Shown here: positions 27,473-35,781 of the stretch, one piece after another
Layout: every line of letters begins with the position of its first letter
Numbering within the stretch: position 1 is the stretch's first letter
Assembly: GCF_002218065.1 (NCBI RefSeq)
Contig: NZ_BDUB01000001.1
Coordinates: 2,885,270-2,949,269, forward strand
Direction of reading: 5' to 3'
Source: Nodularia sp. NIES-3585
GTDB lineage: Bacteria > Cyanobacteriota > Cyanobacteriia > Cyanobacteriales > Nostocaceae
Length of the DNA stretch: 64,000 bases
The notes under the pieces: model-generated
Database searches by the model: none
Told to the model about the DNA's origin: nothing
Seen by the model: the letters and a program-made list of their open reading frames with translations, nothing else
Made by a program: the position numbers and the translations under genes

Positions 27473-28240
27473 ATGTCTCTGCCATTACTTCAATACAAAC
27501 CCAGCAGTCAAAATCACCGAGTCACGAGTTTTGGTGTGGCTGACCTGAATGAAGATACACCATATATCTACCGCATTGAAGATGTTAGTTCTTACACTGA
27601 TATCCAGAGCATCATTTGGGCAGCTTATCGCCAAATTTTCAGTGAACATGAAATCCTCAAGTTCAACCGTCAGAAGACTCTGGAATCTCAACTAAAAACT
27701 GGTTCCCTATCTGTGCGGGACTTCATCAGAGGTTTAACCAAGTCGGAAGCCTTCTATCGTTTAGTTGTCTCATCAAACAACAACTACCGTTTAGTAGACA
27801 TCACCCTCAAGCGCTTATTAGGCCGTGCGTCTTACAACAAAGAAGAAGAAATTGCTTGGTCAATCGTCATTGCTACCAAAGGTTTTGGCGGCTTTGTTGA
27901 TGCTTTAGTAGACAGCGAAGAGTACACCAACAGCTTTGGCGATAATATCGTACCCTACCAACGCAAACGCATGGAAGGTCGTCCTCACAACTTGGTAACA
28001 CCTCGTTACGGCGAAGACTTCCGCGAAAAAGTTGGTACAGTCGAAACCGATTGGCGCTTCACTTTGGAGAAGTTCTACACCCGCAAGTTCCAAGAAAAAC
28101 GCCTCCCCGAAGGCGACCCCCGCAAATATGCGGATATGGCAGCATCTATGAGTGGCAAAGGAAACTACGGTCAAAAGCTTTCTGCATTTGATATTGATTA
28201 TCTGGATGCAGTTCCTTACCGTGGTGGTAGCAGACGCTAG
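27473..28240 (+). CDS. cpcG3: Rod-core linker CpcG, copy 3
   Basis: A 255-residue third CpcG paralogue, with an extra ADL insertion in the N-terminal motif ([19 protein letters not shown]). The linker domain is intact ([76 protein letters not shown]). The C-terminus ends [20 protein letters not shown], as in larger CpcG proteins. AAAGGAAG precedes the ATG. It is the last gene of the cluster. PCC 7120 has a fourth cpcG here as I recall, whereas this genome has a conflict-type gene pair. Confidence 0.92.
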   Translation: MSLPLLQYKPSSQNHRVTSFGVADLNEDTPYIYRIEDVSSYTDIQSIIWAAYRQIFSEHEILKFNRQKTLESQLKTGSLSVRDFIRGLTKSEAFYRLVVSSNNNYRLVDITLKRLLGRASYNKEEEIAWSIVIATKGFGGFVDALVDSEEYTNSFGDNIVPYQRKRMEGRPHNLVTPRYGEDFREKVGTVETDWRFTLEKFYTRKFQEKRLPEGDPRKYADMAASMSGKGNYGQKLSAFDIDYLDAVPYRGGSRR

Positions 28241-28270
28241 GATTTAAAATCTGACTGTCTAAATTTTATG

Positions 28271-28356
28271 CTGGGTCTAGTTTTTGCGTTGATGTGACGA
28301 CGGGTTTGCAGTTTTTCTGTTAGCTGGGCGTTGCGTTAACTGGAAACTAGACCCAG
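28271..28356 (+). terminator. Long stem-loop closing the cpc cluster
   Basis: The arms CTGGGTCTAGTTT (28271-28283) and AAACTAGACCCAG (28344-28356) are perfect 13-base complements around a 60-base loop, followed by TAGCTTTTAAT. It lies 30 bases after cpcG3 and 38 bases before the next gene. It probably stabilises or ends the cpc transcript. It lacks a long T run, so read-through into the ATPase gene is possible. Confidence 0.65.
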
Positions 28357-28394
28357 TAGCTTTTAATATGGTGAAGGTCTAAAGGAGTAGTCAA

Positions 28395-29639
28395 ATGCTA
28401 AAAGAACTTCATTTAAAGTCTGTTGGACCTGCTTCTCAATTTGATGTTGAATTTGCAGATAGACTCAACATTTTTACTGGGGATAATGGACTAGGTAAAA
28501 GCTTTTTACTTGAAGTTGCTTGGTGGGTACTAACTGGAAATTGGGTAGACCAACCCGCTTATCCAGGAACATCTACAAAAGAAACGCCAAAAATTATCTC
28601 CCATATCAACACCATAAAAGATACAAGCCATTATCAGAGTGATTTTGATTTTTCTAAACAGGAATGGCAAAATCCTAATAAATCTCCTGAATTAGGAGGA
28701 GTGGTTATTTTTGTTCGCGTTGATGGTGGTTTCTCTGTTTTTGACCCTGCTCGTAAGCGTGATATTGTTTATAATTTTACTCCAGATACACTTTGGAATG
28801 GCTTAAAATCAAAAAGAAAAGTTCTTAGTAACGGACTAATTCACGATTGGGTTACATGGCAAAATCAACCTCAAAAAACACCATTTCAACTATTATCTCG
28901 TGTAATTAAAAAACTTGCTCCCCATCCTGATGAATGGATAGAAGTAGGAGAACCAACGCGAGTATCTGTCGAAGATGTGCGTGATATTCCTACAATTAAT
29001 CTTCCTTATGGAAATATTCCCATTATCCAAGCATCAGCAGGGATGAAGCGTATTCTGGGACTTGCCTACTTGTTGGTATGGGCTTGGTACGAACACGAAA
29101 AAGCTTCTGAACTCCGCAGACAAGAACCAATGAATCAAATAGTTTTACTAATTGATGAAGTTGAGTCTCACCTACATCCACGCTGGCAAAGAGTTATATT
29201 ACCATCTATTTTATCTGTGCTAAATGAGTTCCAGTCAAATATGAAAGTACAAGTTTTAGCTACAACTCATTCTCCCTTAGTCCTTGCTTCTTTAGAACCA
29301 ATTTTTGATGAAGAACAAGACAAATTATTTTTGTTTGAACTGGAAAACGGAAAAGTTTCCTTGGATGAAATGTCATGGGTTAAACAAGGAGATACAGTTG
29401 GATGGTTAACGTCAGAAATATTTGGACTCAAACAAGCTCGTTCTCAAGAAGCAGAAACAGCGATTGAAGCCGCAGAAGCATGGATGCGCTATGATGATAT
29501 GAATAATTTTCCAGAACACTTAAGAAACCAGCCACAAATTCATCAGGAACTGCTAAAACTTTTACCCGGACACGATCCTTTTTGGCCTCGTTGGATAGTA
29601 ACAGCAGAAAAAAGAAATGCTGGATCATCCGAGGTATAG
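28395..29639 (+). CDS. AAA/ABC-type ATPase, PtuA-like
   Basis: A 414-residue SMC/ABC-like ATPase. Walker A is at residues 29-37 (GDNGLGKSF). The ABC-signature-like SAGMKRILGLAYLL lies near residue 216, Walker B LLIDEVESHLHPRW near 253 and the switch His in ATTHSPLVLAS near 290. This AAA_15/AAA_21 layout is that of PtuA in Septu and of OLD-like ATPases. An HNH gene follows 5 bases later, the PtuAB order. Septu restricts phage; the HNH partner cleaves nucleic acid under control of the ATPase. AAGGAG lies 9 bases before the ATG. The Septu assignment is by architecture, not by search. Confidence 0.82.
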   Translation: MLKELHLKSVGPASQFDVEFADRLNIFTGDNGLGKSFLLEVAWWVLTGNWVDQPAYPGTSTKETPKIISHINTIKDTSHYQSDFDFSKQEWQNPNKSPELGGVVIFVRVDGGFSVFDPARKRDIVYNFTPDTLWNGLKSKRKVLSNGLIHDWVTWQNQPQKTPFQLLSRVIKKLAPHPDEWIEVGEPTRVSVEDVRDIPTINLPYGNIPIIQASAGMKRILGLAYLLVWAWYEHEKASELRRQEPMNQIVLLIDEVESHLHPRWQRVILPSILSVLNEFQSNMKVQVLATTHSPLVLASLEPIFDEEQDKLFLFELENGKVSLDEMSWVKQGDTVGWLTSEIFGLKQARSQEAETAIEAAEAWMRYDDMNNFPEHLRNQPQIHQELLKLLPGHDPFWPRWIVTAEKRNAGSSEV

Positions 29640-29644
29640 TAAAT

Positions 29645-30211
29645 ATGTTAAAGTTTAATCCCCCACCAGAACCACAAGATTTTGAGGACAAAGCACGGCA
29701 GCTAGGTAATAATTGGTTAGTCAAAAATACAGAACCTAAAAAAAGACCAAGAGATTATTGGTCAAAATTTAAAATAGATTTAGCCGATGGTTTTGGTAGT
29801 CTTTGTGGTTATAGTGCCATGTTTGAACCTGTTGGCACTGTAGATCATTATCTCTCTTGTCAAAATCATCGGCATTTGGCTTACGAATGGAGTAATTATC
29901 GTTTTGCTTCTGCTTGGATAAATAGTAGCAAAGGGACTGTTGATGATCAAGTGCTTGATCCATTTCTGGTGGAGGATGATTGGTTTGAAATTTTGTTACC
30001 TTCCCTCCAGTTAGTCCTAACTGATGCAATTCCACCACAGGAACGTCCAAAAGCCGAATTTACTCTGCAACGATTACATTTGCGGGATGATGAGCTAGTT
30101 ATCCGTCTACGTCAACAATGGTATCAGCTTTATCTAGATGGTGAAATTACTCTCACAGGATTAGAAGGGAAAGCTCCCCTCATTGCTCGTGCAATTAGAA
30201 AACAGCAGTAA
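29645..30211 (+). CDS. HNH-type nuclease, PtuB-like
   Basis: A 188-residue protein. The core GTVDHYLSCQNHRHLAYEWSN, then YRFASAWINSSKG, follows the HNH pattern: DH supplies the first His, AYEWSNYR the middle Asn, and INxxKG closes the metal site. One Cys precedes it (SLCGYSAMF), so the zinc knuckle common in HNH proteins is incomplete. It starts at ATG 29645 with GAGG upstream, 5 bases after the ATPase stop. An alternative start at 29582 would overlap that gene and is less likely. It is likely the effector of the pair, cutting DNA or RNA once released or activated. Confidence 0.75.
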   Translation: MLKFNPPPEPQDFEDKARQLGNNWLVKNTEPKKRPRDYWSKFKIDLADGFGSLCGYSAMFEPVGTVDHYLSCQNHRHLAYEWSNYRFASAWINSSKGTVDDQVLDPFLVEDDWFEILLPSLQLVLTDAIPPQERPKAEFTLQRLHLRDDELVIRLRQQWYQLYLDGEITLTGLEGKAPLIARAIRKQQ

Positions 30212-30391
30212 ACGCTTCAGAATCAGAATATGATGTTATTTATATTAAGAATCTGGCTATTATTTAGTGTTGAAAATCACAGTATATGACGCAAGGAAAA
30301 CATTACCTCTATTGCTTAGGATAAGGGTAAAAAGCAATATATTTTGTGTAATCATATAGCGCTAGCTTGGATTCATTGCACCAATTGGAAA

Positions 30392-31099
30392 TTAAGAACT
30401 GGCAAGAGAAGATTGAATCATATTGAGTAAAGGCTGTATCAATGGCTCTATAACAAACCTTAATAAAACACCTATAATCGCAAGTATAACCGAACCACTA
30501 ACCCCCCAAACTATAGCCTGCACAAAAGAATATTTTTCTACTTTTTTCTCCAGATCATCCAAACGTTTTACCAAAACAGGAAGAGAAGAAACTGCATCAC
30601 CAATATTCATTAAATCAGTGGGTATTACATCATAACCGATCTTGTTTCGTGGTTTTTCATCATCTTCATCCAAGTCTGCATACCATATAGCAAAAACTCT
30701 CTCACCTCTTGCTAAATTTACATGAAGAGGACCAGCATTATAAACAGCAAAAATTAGTTTACCACTATAGCCAGGATCGACATGAAGACCTGAAACATTA
30801 ATCAGCCCCTTTGATGTATATTTAAATTTCATAGAAATCAACGCCAGTGCATTGTTTGGGACTTTAATTGTTTCAGAAGTTATCAGAAATGCAAACTGTC
30901 CTGGAGGGATAGGAATCGTTTCTTGATTTCTAAGAGTAACTTTTTTCCGTTCTTTCTGAGGCGTATCAGGAAGGGCTGAAATATAAACTTCATCCCCTAG
31001 ACACAATTCGTATGATGCAGACTGAATATGATCCTGATGAAATGGTTCAATTAATCTAGGAAGACGAGACCTCAATGTTTGTGATGACCAAAAACTCAT
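30392..31099 (-). CDS. dCTP deaminase/dUTPase-like protein with membrane anchor, active site degenerate
   Basis: A 235-residue protein. Residues 1-150 follow the DCD/DUT fold: SASYELCLGDEVYIS, IPIPPGQFAFLITSE, LHVDPGYSGKLIFAVYNAG. The catalytic Glu of dCTP deaminases (LEFYN in E. coli Dcd) is Ala here (FAVYN), and the RSS triplet is replaced by KFKYTSKG, so deamination is unlikely. Residues about 175-190 could be coiled coil and 193-222 form a transmembrane helix. It may bind nucleotides as a sensor or anchor. It is convergent with the HNH gene and lies at the downstream end of the minus-strand set with MazG. A deaminase pseudoenzyme is the best description. Confidence 0.7.
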   Translation of the reverse strand: MSFWSSQTLRSRLPRLIEPFHQDHIQSASYELCLGDEVYISALPDTPQKERKKVTLRNQETIPIPPGQFAFLITSETIKVPNNALALISMKFKYTSKGLINVSGLHVDPGYSGKLIFAVYNAGPLHVNLARGERVFAIWYADLDEDDEKPRNKIGYDVIPTDLMNIGDAVSSLPVLVKRLDDLEKKVEKYSFVQAIVWGVSGSVILAIIGVLLRFVIEPLIQPLLNMIQSSLASS

Positions 31100-31130
31100 T
31101 TTTTTCCCCGCCAGGTATCGTTAAGTAATT

Positions 31131-31250
31131 CAGTTTGTAGTAAGGGCTTTAGCCCTTATTTGTAAATTACCTGCGGGCATGGCTACGCTTACCGTGTAGC
31201 CTCTTCAAGAGGAGATAGAGAGGACTAAAGTCCTCACTACAAACCTTTTA
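31131..31250. repeat. Dispersed palindromic repeat element
   Basis: TTTGTAGTAAGGGCTTTAGCCCTTA at the left and GGACTAAAGTCCTCACTACAAA at the right are roughly inverted, with a GGCTACGC/GTGTAGCC-type core and CTCTTCAAGAGGAG. This is a familiar composite cyanobacterial repeat, probably a non-autonomous mobile element. It separates the deaminase-like gene from mazG. Confidence 0.7.
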
Positions 31251-31273
31251 TTATTCACGCATTACTACTTATT

Positions 31274-32164
31274 TTACTCTATTTGATAGGTTATTAAGCG
31301 TGCATTAAGATCAACAAGTACTGTTCCGCCTCCGTTTTTTTCAACCTGTCGCCAGACATCGTAGCCCATCAAAATTGCCTTTTCCCAATCGCCCAGGGAA
31401 CATTGAGAAACTTCTAAATGCGAAGTCATGTTTTTGATAGTCTTCAATAATTGGTAGTCTATAACTTTAACCCCTGCTAAAAAATCGTGATTTTTGGCAT
31501 AGCTAAAGACAAGTGCTGATATACCTTCCTCAATAGCTACTGCACGACCGCCATCTTCAACTTCGTCAATACTAGGATTACTTTTGCGTTTACATTTAAG
31601 ATGACTACGAGTGACTACCGACCAACCTAAAACTGCGGCGTAAGACAAATGAAAAATGTCATGAAAGCGGTAGCCATCACTGGAGTAGGAGTTATCAGTG
31701 AGGTCATTTCCAACCTGTTTTTCGTTGATAAATGCCTTCATTCTGACTGAATTATCTTTGCTTGTTTCCGTAATTTCTACTTCAAACTGTCTTGGTAAAC
31801 TTTCATGTTCAGGAAAGTCGTGATCGAAGATGTAGCTTGTTGCGTTATCATTTATTGAATCTGTATCTCTCCATCCCCAACGGTCATGGCATTTTCTTAG
31901 ATTATCTTCGGCAATTTCTTCTAAATTAAGGTTAAACTTGCTTGCCAAATTGGAAATATACCAAAGCATATCTCCCAATTCTTCGGCAATGCCTTCTTTA
32001 AATAATTTGTGTGCATCACCGTCGCGTAAATGTTTTTTATATTCAGTCATTAGTGAGCCAACCTCACCCACTAAACCCAGTAAAGGTATGATTAGTTCAC
32101 TACCTTCTACAGCAGGAATCTGGTCTGTATTTAGGGCTTGTGTTTGATATTCAGAAAAATTCAT
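31274..32164 (-). CDS. MazG-like nucleotide pyrophosphohydrolase with C-terminal extension
   Basis: A 296-residue protein. Residues 1-105 are a MazG domain: GLVGEVGSLMTEYKKHLR and AEELGDMLWYISNLA contain the acidic ExxE and ExxD metal-binding pairs used to hydrolyse (d)NTPs to monophosphates. Residues about 115-296 form a second domain (FHDIFHLSYAAVLGWSVVTR, VAIEEGISALVFSYA, GYDVWRQVEKNGGG) that I recall as a MazG C-terminal module associated with DNA base-modification loci. In this context it may clear modified or toxic nucleotides. It is on the same strand as the DUF1643 and helical-domain genes, about 190 bases downstream. Confidence 0.82.
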   Translation of the reverse strand: MNFSEYQTQALNTDQIPAVEGSELIIPLLGLVGEVGSLMTEYKKHLRDGDAHKLFKEGIAEELGDMLWYISNLASKFNLNLEEIAEDNLRKCHDRWGWRDTDSINDNATSYIFDHDFPEHESLPRQFEVEITETSKDNSVRMKAFINEKQVGNDLTDNSYSSDGYRFHDIFHLSYAAVLGWSVVTRSHLKCKRKSNPSIDEVEDGGRAVAIEEGISALVFSYAKNHDFLAGVKVIDYQLLKTIKNMTSHLEVSQCSLGDWEKAILMGYDVWRQVEKNGGGTVLVDLNARLITYQIE

Positions 32165-32356
32165 AATACTATTTCTAGAATTTTAAAGTTGTTAGTTATG
32201 GCTATTTGCATAGAGATAGAATACAAGTCTGATGATAAATAAAAAGTAATTATTCACTCCCCCCCTGCAAAATGCTCGAAACGCTTGATTTATCGCTGAG
32301 AGGTAGGGAGGAGTGTGAAAAATTACATAAAAAGTATCCCTGTTAGAGTTTATATT

Positions 32357-32914
32357 TTAACTATTACAATCGGTAATTACTGGGAATAGCTTTCTTTGTG
32401 TACTAGTTGGAAGGTATAGTGGGTGTCCTGGATGTCCATCTACTGTTAGGTCACCTAGAGAGTAGAGAGTTTTGCCAGAAACAGAAATTAGACTTAGCAC
32501 TTCTGTTTCACGGTCACGGTGCTTTTTGAGATAATCACTCGCACCCCATGCCACAATAATTTCTTTAGCGCTTTGTGTTGCTGATTGAATATAAGAGTTA
32601 TTTTCTGAACCCACTGGATCATTTACTTGGAAAAGTTCTTTGGGATCTGTTGCACAATAAGCAAATAAGTTAACCACTGTTAGAGAACCATAATCCCAAG
32701 ACTGGGCAAATCTAATACATCTAGTGAGCGTGGGGTCATCATCCTCAGCACCAGCAGTACTTGGGTTAAGCATCACAAAAGTAATTTGCGGTAAATTATC
32801 ATCCCATGTACGCCCTAGTAAATAGCGATATTTTTCAGTGCTATCGAACTTAGCATATCCTTGTATTTTCATGTGTTTTACTCTGTATTTATGTGGATTT
32901 ATAAATCCGATCAT
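32357..32914 (-). CDS. DUF1643 family protein
   Basis: A 185-residue protein of the DUF1643 family, function unknown. The hallmark ITFVMLNPSTAGAEDDDPTLTRCI lies about residues 44-68 (split: VMLNPSTA, DDPTLTRC), with LTVVNLFAYCATDP, IVAWGA and the terminal GHPLYLP. Family members often accompany nucleotide or DNA-modification genes and phage loci. The ATG at 32914 follows the upstream stop by 3 bases, suggesting translational coupling. An internal ATG at 32872 would give a 171-residue protein and is closer to the conserved region. Both starts are plausible. Confidence 0.75.
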   Translation of the reverse strand: MIGFINPHKYRVKHMKIQGYAKFDSTEKYRYLLGRTWDDNLPQITFVMLNPSTAGAEDDDPTLTRCIRFAQSWDYGSLTVVNLFAYCATDPKELFQVNDPVGSENNSYIQSATQSAKEIIVAWGASDYLKKHRDRETEVLSLISVSGKTLYSLGDLTVDGHPGHPLYLPTSTQRKLFPVITDCNS

Positions 32915-32917
32915 ATA

Positions 32918-34105
32918 TCAAAAGAGACACAATTGTTGGGATTTTTCTGTATCTGCATTTTGCAAATCCTTGGATTTTTTCTTCTGAGTCTCTGGCTTAT
33001 ATTTCTTACGCTGGTTTGATAAATTGTTTGATATCTCCGATTTTGTATTTACTAAAGAATCTAATTCTAAAGATAATTGCTGAGAATTACTATTATTTAA
33101 TTGTTGCAAATGACAGTTTTCTAATGGTGGTAATCTCTGCGCTAAAGTTTCTTGGACTTTATCGTTAATTCCCCATTTAGGGGGATAAAAATAATCAATT
33201 GGTTTGGGTGTTGGGGTAAATTTGGCTTTTATTCTTTTGCGGTTACTTTTTAAATCAGGAAATGCGGCTCGACAGTATTTATCAGTTTCACAAAAAAGAT
33301 TTTGACAGTCTATAGCCTGTAGTGGACGACCCCAAAGCGATTGAAAATTCAAACCCAAACGCTGAAATTCTTTCTCTTGATTTTCAGTTATCCAATGAAT
33401 GATATCGGTGTATGTTTTTCCCTCTGTATCGATGAAACACTTGTCAATACCACGTTCTGCTCCTGGTCCTGCTATAGTAAAACTATTTTCGTCAAAGTTG
33501 ATAATTTCGCTATAGTTGATATCTGTCGCTAATTGGTAAGCCATGAATTTACCTAACAATGGATATCCTTGAATAATATTAAAAACATCTTCAAATGTTT
33601 TGGCTTTGACTATGGGATTAACTACTCTGTCTTTGACAACCATTTTATCAATTAGTGCCAAATGATTTTGGTGTTTTTTATCATAACCAAATTCTTTACT
33701 GGCACATGACATATATGCACTTGTATATATGACATATCCAAGATTCATCGCCGATTCTAATATATTAGAATACAGGTCTGAATTGAAATTAGATAGTGTG
33801 ATATAATCTCCGATTTGGGTTTCTAAATATTCCCATGTCTCTATTTTATTAAAAATTTTAAATAATAAAATTCGGAGTATTACTTCTTCTTCATTTTGGC
33901 TCCTATTCTCACCATAAATTATGTTTTTAATCAGATATTGGGAAACGCGATCGCTTGCTCGATAAGCATTACAAAATTTATAAGTATTCAGAATAGAATC
34001 GCTTGTCCAAGGTGGTGGTGTATTCTGAATTTTGTTGAAAAATACTTCTTGGCGCATAGCAGCAAAACGCCAATATGTATCAAAAATTTCTTGCCTTACT
34101 TTCAT
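32918..34105 (-). CDS. Helical protein resembling the 5-hmdU DNA kinase / thymine pyrophosphorylase group
   Basis: A 395-residue protein. The N-terminal pattern YWRFAAMRQEVFFNKI, PPWTSDSILNTYKFCNAYRA and SDRVSQYLI matches the helical domain that Iyer, Aravind and colleagues linked to hypermodified-thymine synthesis in phages (HMUDK/aGPT-pyrophosphorylase group). LGKFMAYQLATDINYSEIINF and GPGAERGIDKC resemble its DNA-glycosylase-like helix-hairpin-helix core. CQNLFCETDKYCR gives a Cys cluster. The C-terminal 60 residues are Lys/Gln-rich and disordered. It may act on modified thymine in DNA, or sense it. It is the first gene of the minus-strand set. The family call is from memory of the motifs, so moderate. 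Confidence 0.6.
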   Translation of the reverse strand: MKVRQEIFDTYWRFAAMRQEVFFNKIQNTPPPWTSDSILNTYKFCNAYRASDRVSQYLIKNIIYGENRSQNEEEVILRILLFKIFNKIETWEYLETQIGDYITLSNFNSDLYSNILESAMNLGYVIYTSAYMSCASKEFGYDKKHQNHLALIDKMVVKDRVVNPIVKAKTFEDVFNIIQGYPLLGKFMAYQLATDINYSEIINFDENSFTIAGPGAERGIDKCFIDTEGKTYTDIIHWITENQEKEFQRLGLNFQSLWGRPLQAIDCQNLFCETDKYCRAAFPDLKSNRKRIKAKFTPTPKPIDYFYPPKWGINDKVQETLAQRLPPLENCHLQQLNNSNSQQLSLELDSLVNTKSEISNNLSNQRKKYKPETQKKKSKDLQNADTEKSQQLCLF

Positions 34106-34229
34106 ACACTGTTCTCCTGGGTTGTCACCATCAATTTTAAAACCTGACTCAATTATTGGGACTTAGGCAAACAAGACCTAGAAAAAAGCCTCAAACCTAT
34201 ATCCCAAAAATACAATGAGCATCTTAATC

Positions 34230-35036
34230 CTAATCACACTTTGATAAATCAGGCATAATTGTGTCCTGAAGATTAGCACCGTTAAGGTTAGCGCCTTGGA
34301 GTTTAGCACCCCTCAAATTAGCACCTTGGAGATTAGCCCCAGCCAAGTTTGCTCCTGTGAGATTAGTCCAAGTTAAATTAGCACCACTCAAGTTAGCTTG
34401 ACTGAGGTTAGCCCGGAACAAATATGCACCACTGAGGTGAGCTTGGTTAAAATTCGCTTTGTAACATTCAGCTTGGTAAAGATAAGCCCCCATTAAATCT
34501 GCTTCGTACAAATTGGCTTCACTTAAGTCAGCAGCAATTAAGTTAGCTTCAATCAAATTGGCAAAACCAAGGTTAGCTCTAATTAATTTCGCTGCACCTA
34601 AATCAGCCTCTCTCAAGTTAGCGTCTCTCAAGTCAGTTCCAATCAGGTTAGCTTCAGCAATGATTGCACCTTGAAGATTTGCTGCACTCAAGTCAGCCCC
34701 AATGAGATGGGCGTAACTCAAATTTGCTTGGGTAAGTGTCGCACCACTCAAGTTAGCCACACTCAAATTTGCTTCGCTCAAGTTGGCTTCTATTAACTTG
34801 GCTTGGTGCAGGTTTGCACCACTTAGGTCAGCGCTACTGAGGTTGGCTCGTACCAGTAAAGCATGACTTAAATCGACTTTGTTTAAATTCACCCCTTGGA
34901 GGTCTGCGCCTCTGAGGTTGTCTCCTTTGAGGTTCGCGGCGCTAATATCTGGTTTCATTTGGGGATTTTGCTGTCTCCATTCCATCCATTGGACTGCACC
35001 TGCTTTGAGTAAAGCTAGATGCTCTCGATTTGCCAT
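34230..35036 (-). CDS. Pentapeptide-repeat protein
   Basis: A 268-residue protein made almost wholly of A(D/N)Lxx pentapeptides from about residue 30 to 260 (ANLSGANLTWTNLTGANLAG), which fold as a right-handed quadrilateral beta-helix. The N-terminus (MANREHLALLKAGAVQWMEWRQQNPQ, in two pieces) is the typical helical cap of cyanobacterial members. No enzymatic motif is visible. The role is unknown; such proteins often act as scaffolds. The start lies 10 bases after the ccmP stop on the same strand, so the two are probably cotranscribed. Confidence 0.9.
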   Translation of the reverse strand: MANREHLALLKAGAVQWMEWRQQNPQMKPDISAANLKGDNLRGADLQGVNLNKVDLSHALLVRANLSSADLSGANLHQAKLIEANLSEANLSVANLSGATLTQANLSYAHLIGADLSAANLQGAIIAEANLIGTDLRDANLREADLGAAKLIRANLGFANLIEANLIAADLSEANLYEADLMGAYLYQAECYKANFNQAHLSGAYLFRANLSQANLSGANLTWTNLTGANLAGANLQGANLRGAKLQGANLNGANLQDTIMPDLSKCD

Positions 35037-35046
35037 TTTCTCTCCT

Positions 35047-35688
35047 TTACTCCTGTCCCCCAGCTTGGGGATTTATTCGACCAGCTACGTTTTCAATCGC
35101 TGTTAATGCTCCTTCTGCACCTGCTAAAATATCCTGTTCTGCTCCACCTAAGTAAAGCCGTCCAAAACTTCCTACAGCTTGTACTTCCAGGATATTAATT
35201 GCTGCTGCTTTCTCCGCTTCATTTGCAGCCAGTGCAGCATAAGCCGCCGGCTGAACTTCTAAGACGTATAGGGTTTGTCCTGCGAGGAGTAGCTGTCCTC
35301 TACGTGTGCGATTAATTAGTTGGGTTTGGTATGCATCAATGTTGCGGATAATCTGGTTAGAAACTACACGGGGTTTCAGACCGTCCTCTTTTTTTACTCC
35401 TAATGCTGCTAGAATCGCTTGACCAGCAGCGCGCGTTTCTCCTTGAGAGGTAGAATGAATTTCTAATAATCCGTATAGTCGTTCAACTATCTGCACTCCT
35501 GGGCGCACAGAGGCAGATTTGAGTGCTATATCTGTAATTCGATTAATTTCAATACCAGGAGAGATTTCAATCCACAGTGATGTATCTCCCGGTAACGGTA
35601 GGAAACCTTGGGATACTGTTCCCATATAAGCTGCGTGTTGAGGTTGCAGGTTGTCGAGAAATACAAAACTGCGTAGTTCTATTCCCAA
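35047..35688 (-). CDS. ccmP: Carboxysome shell protein CcmP (tandem BMC domain)
   Basis: A 213-residue double BMC-domain protein. The sequence follows CcmP of Synechococcus elongatus closely as I recall it: [20 protein letters not shown] at the start, [37 protein letters not shown], then [20 protein letters not shown] and [19 protein letters not shown] in the second domain. CcmP forms stacked pseudohexameric trimers with a gated central pore in the beta-carboxysome shell and may pass metabolites. It lies away from a ccm operon, followed by a pentapeptide-repeat gene on the same strand. Confidence 0.93.
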   Translation of the reverse strand: MGIELRSFVFLDNLQPQHAAYMGTVSQGFLPLPGDTSLWIEISPGIEINRITDIALKSASVRPGVQIVERLYGLLEIHSTSQGETRAAGQAILAALGVKKEDGLKPRVVSNQIIRNIDAYQTQLINRTRRGQLLLAGQTLYVLEVQPAAYAALAANEAEKAAAINILEVQAVGSFGRLYLGGAEQDILAGAEGALTAIENVAGRINPQAGGQE

Positions 35689-35781
35689 GATTATACTCTC
35701 CAGTCATGAGGATAAAAATTAACTATTGCAATGTATGAGTGTAACCTTAAAACTACCATAAGGTTTGGTACTACTGTGTTA

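Noticed and set aside
29582-29644. Longer start for the HNH-type protein overlapping the ATPase gene
   Set aside because: The ATG at 29645 has a GAGG sequence and gives the usual N-terminus. The extra 21 residues come from the ATPase gene read in another frame.
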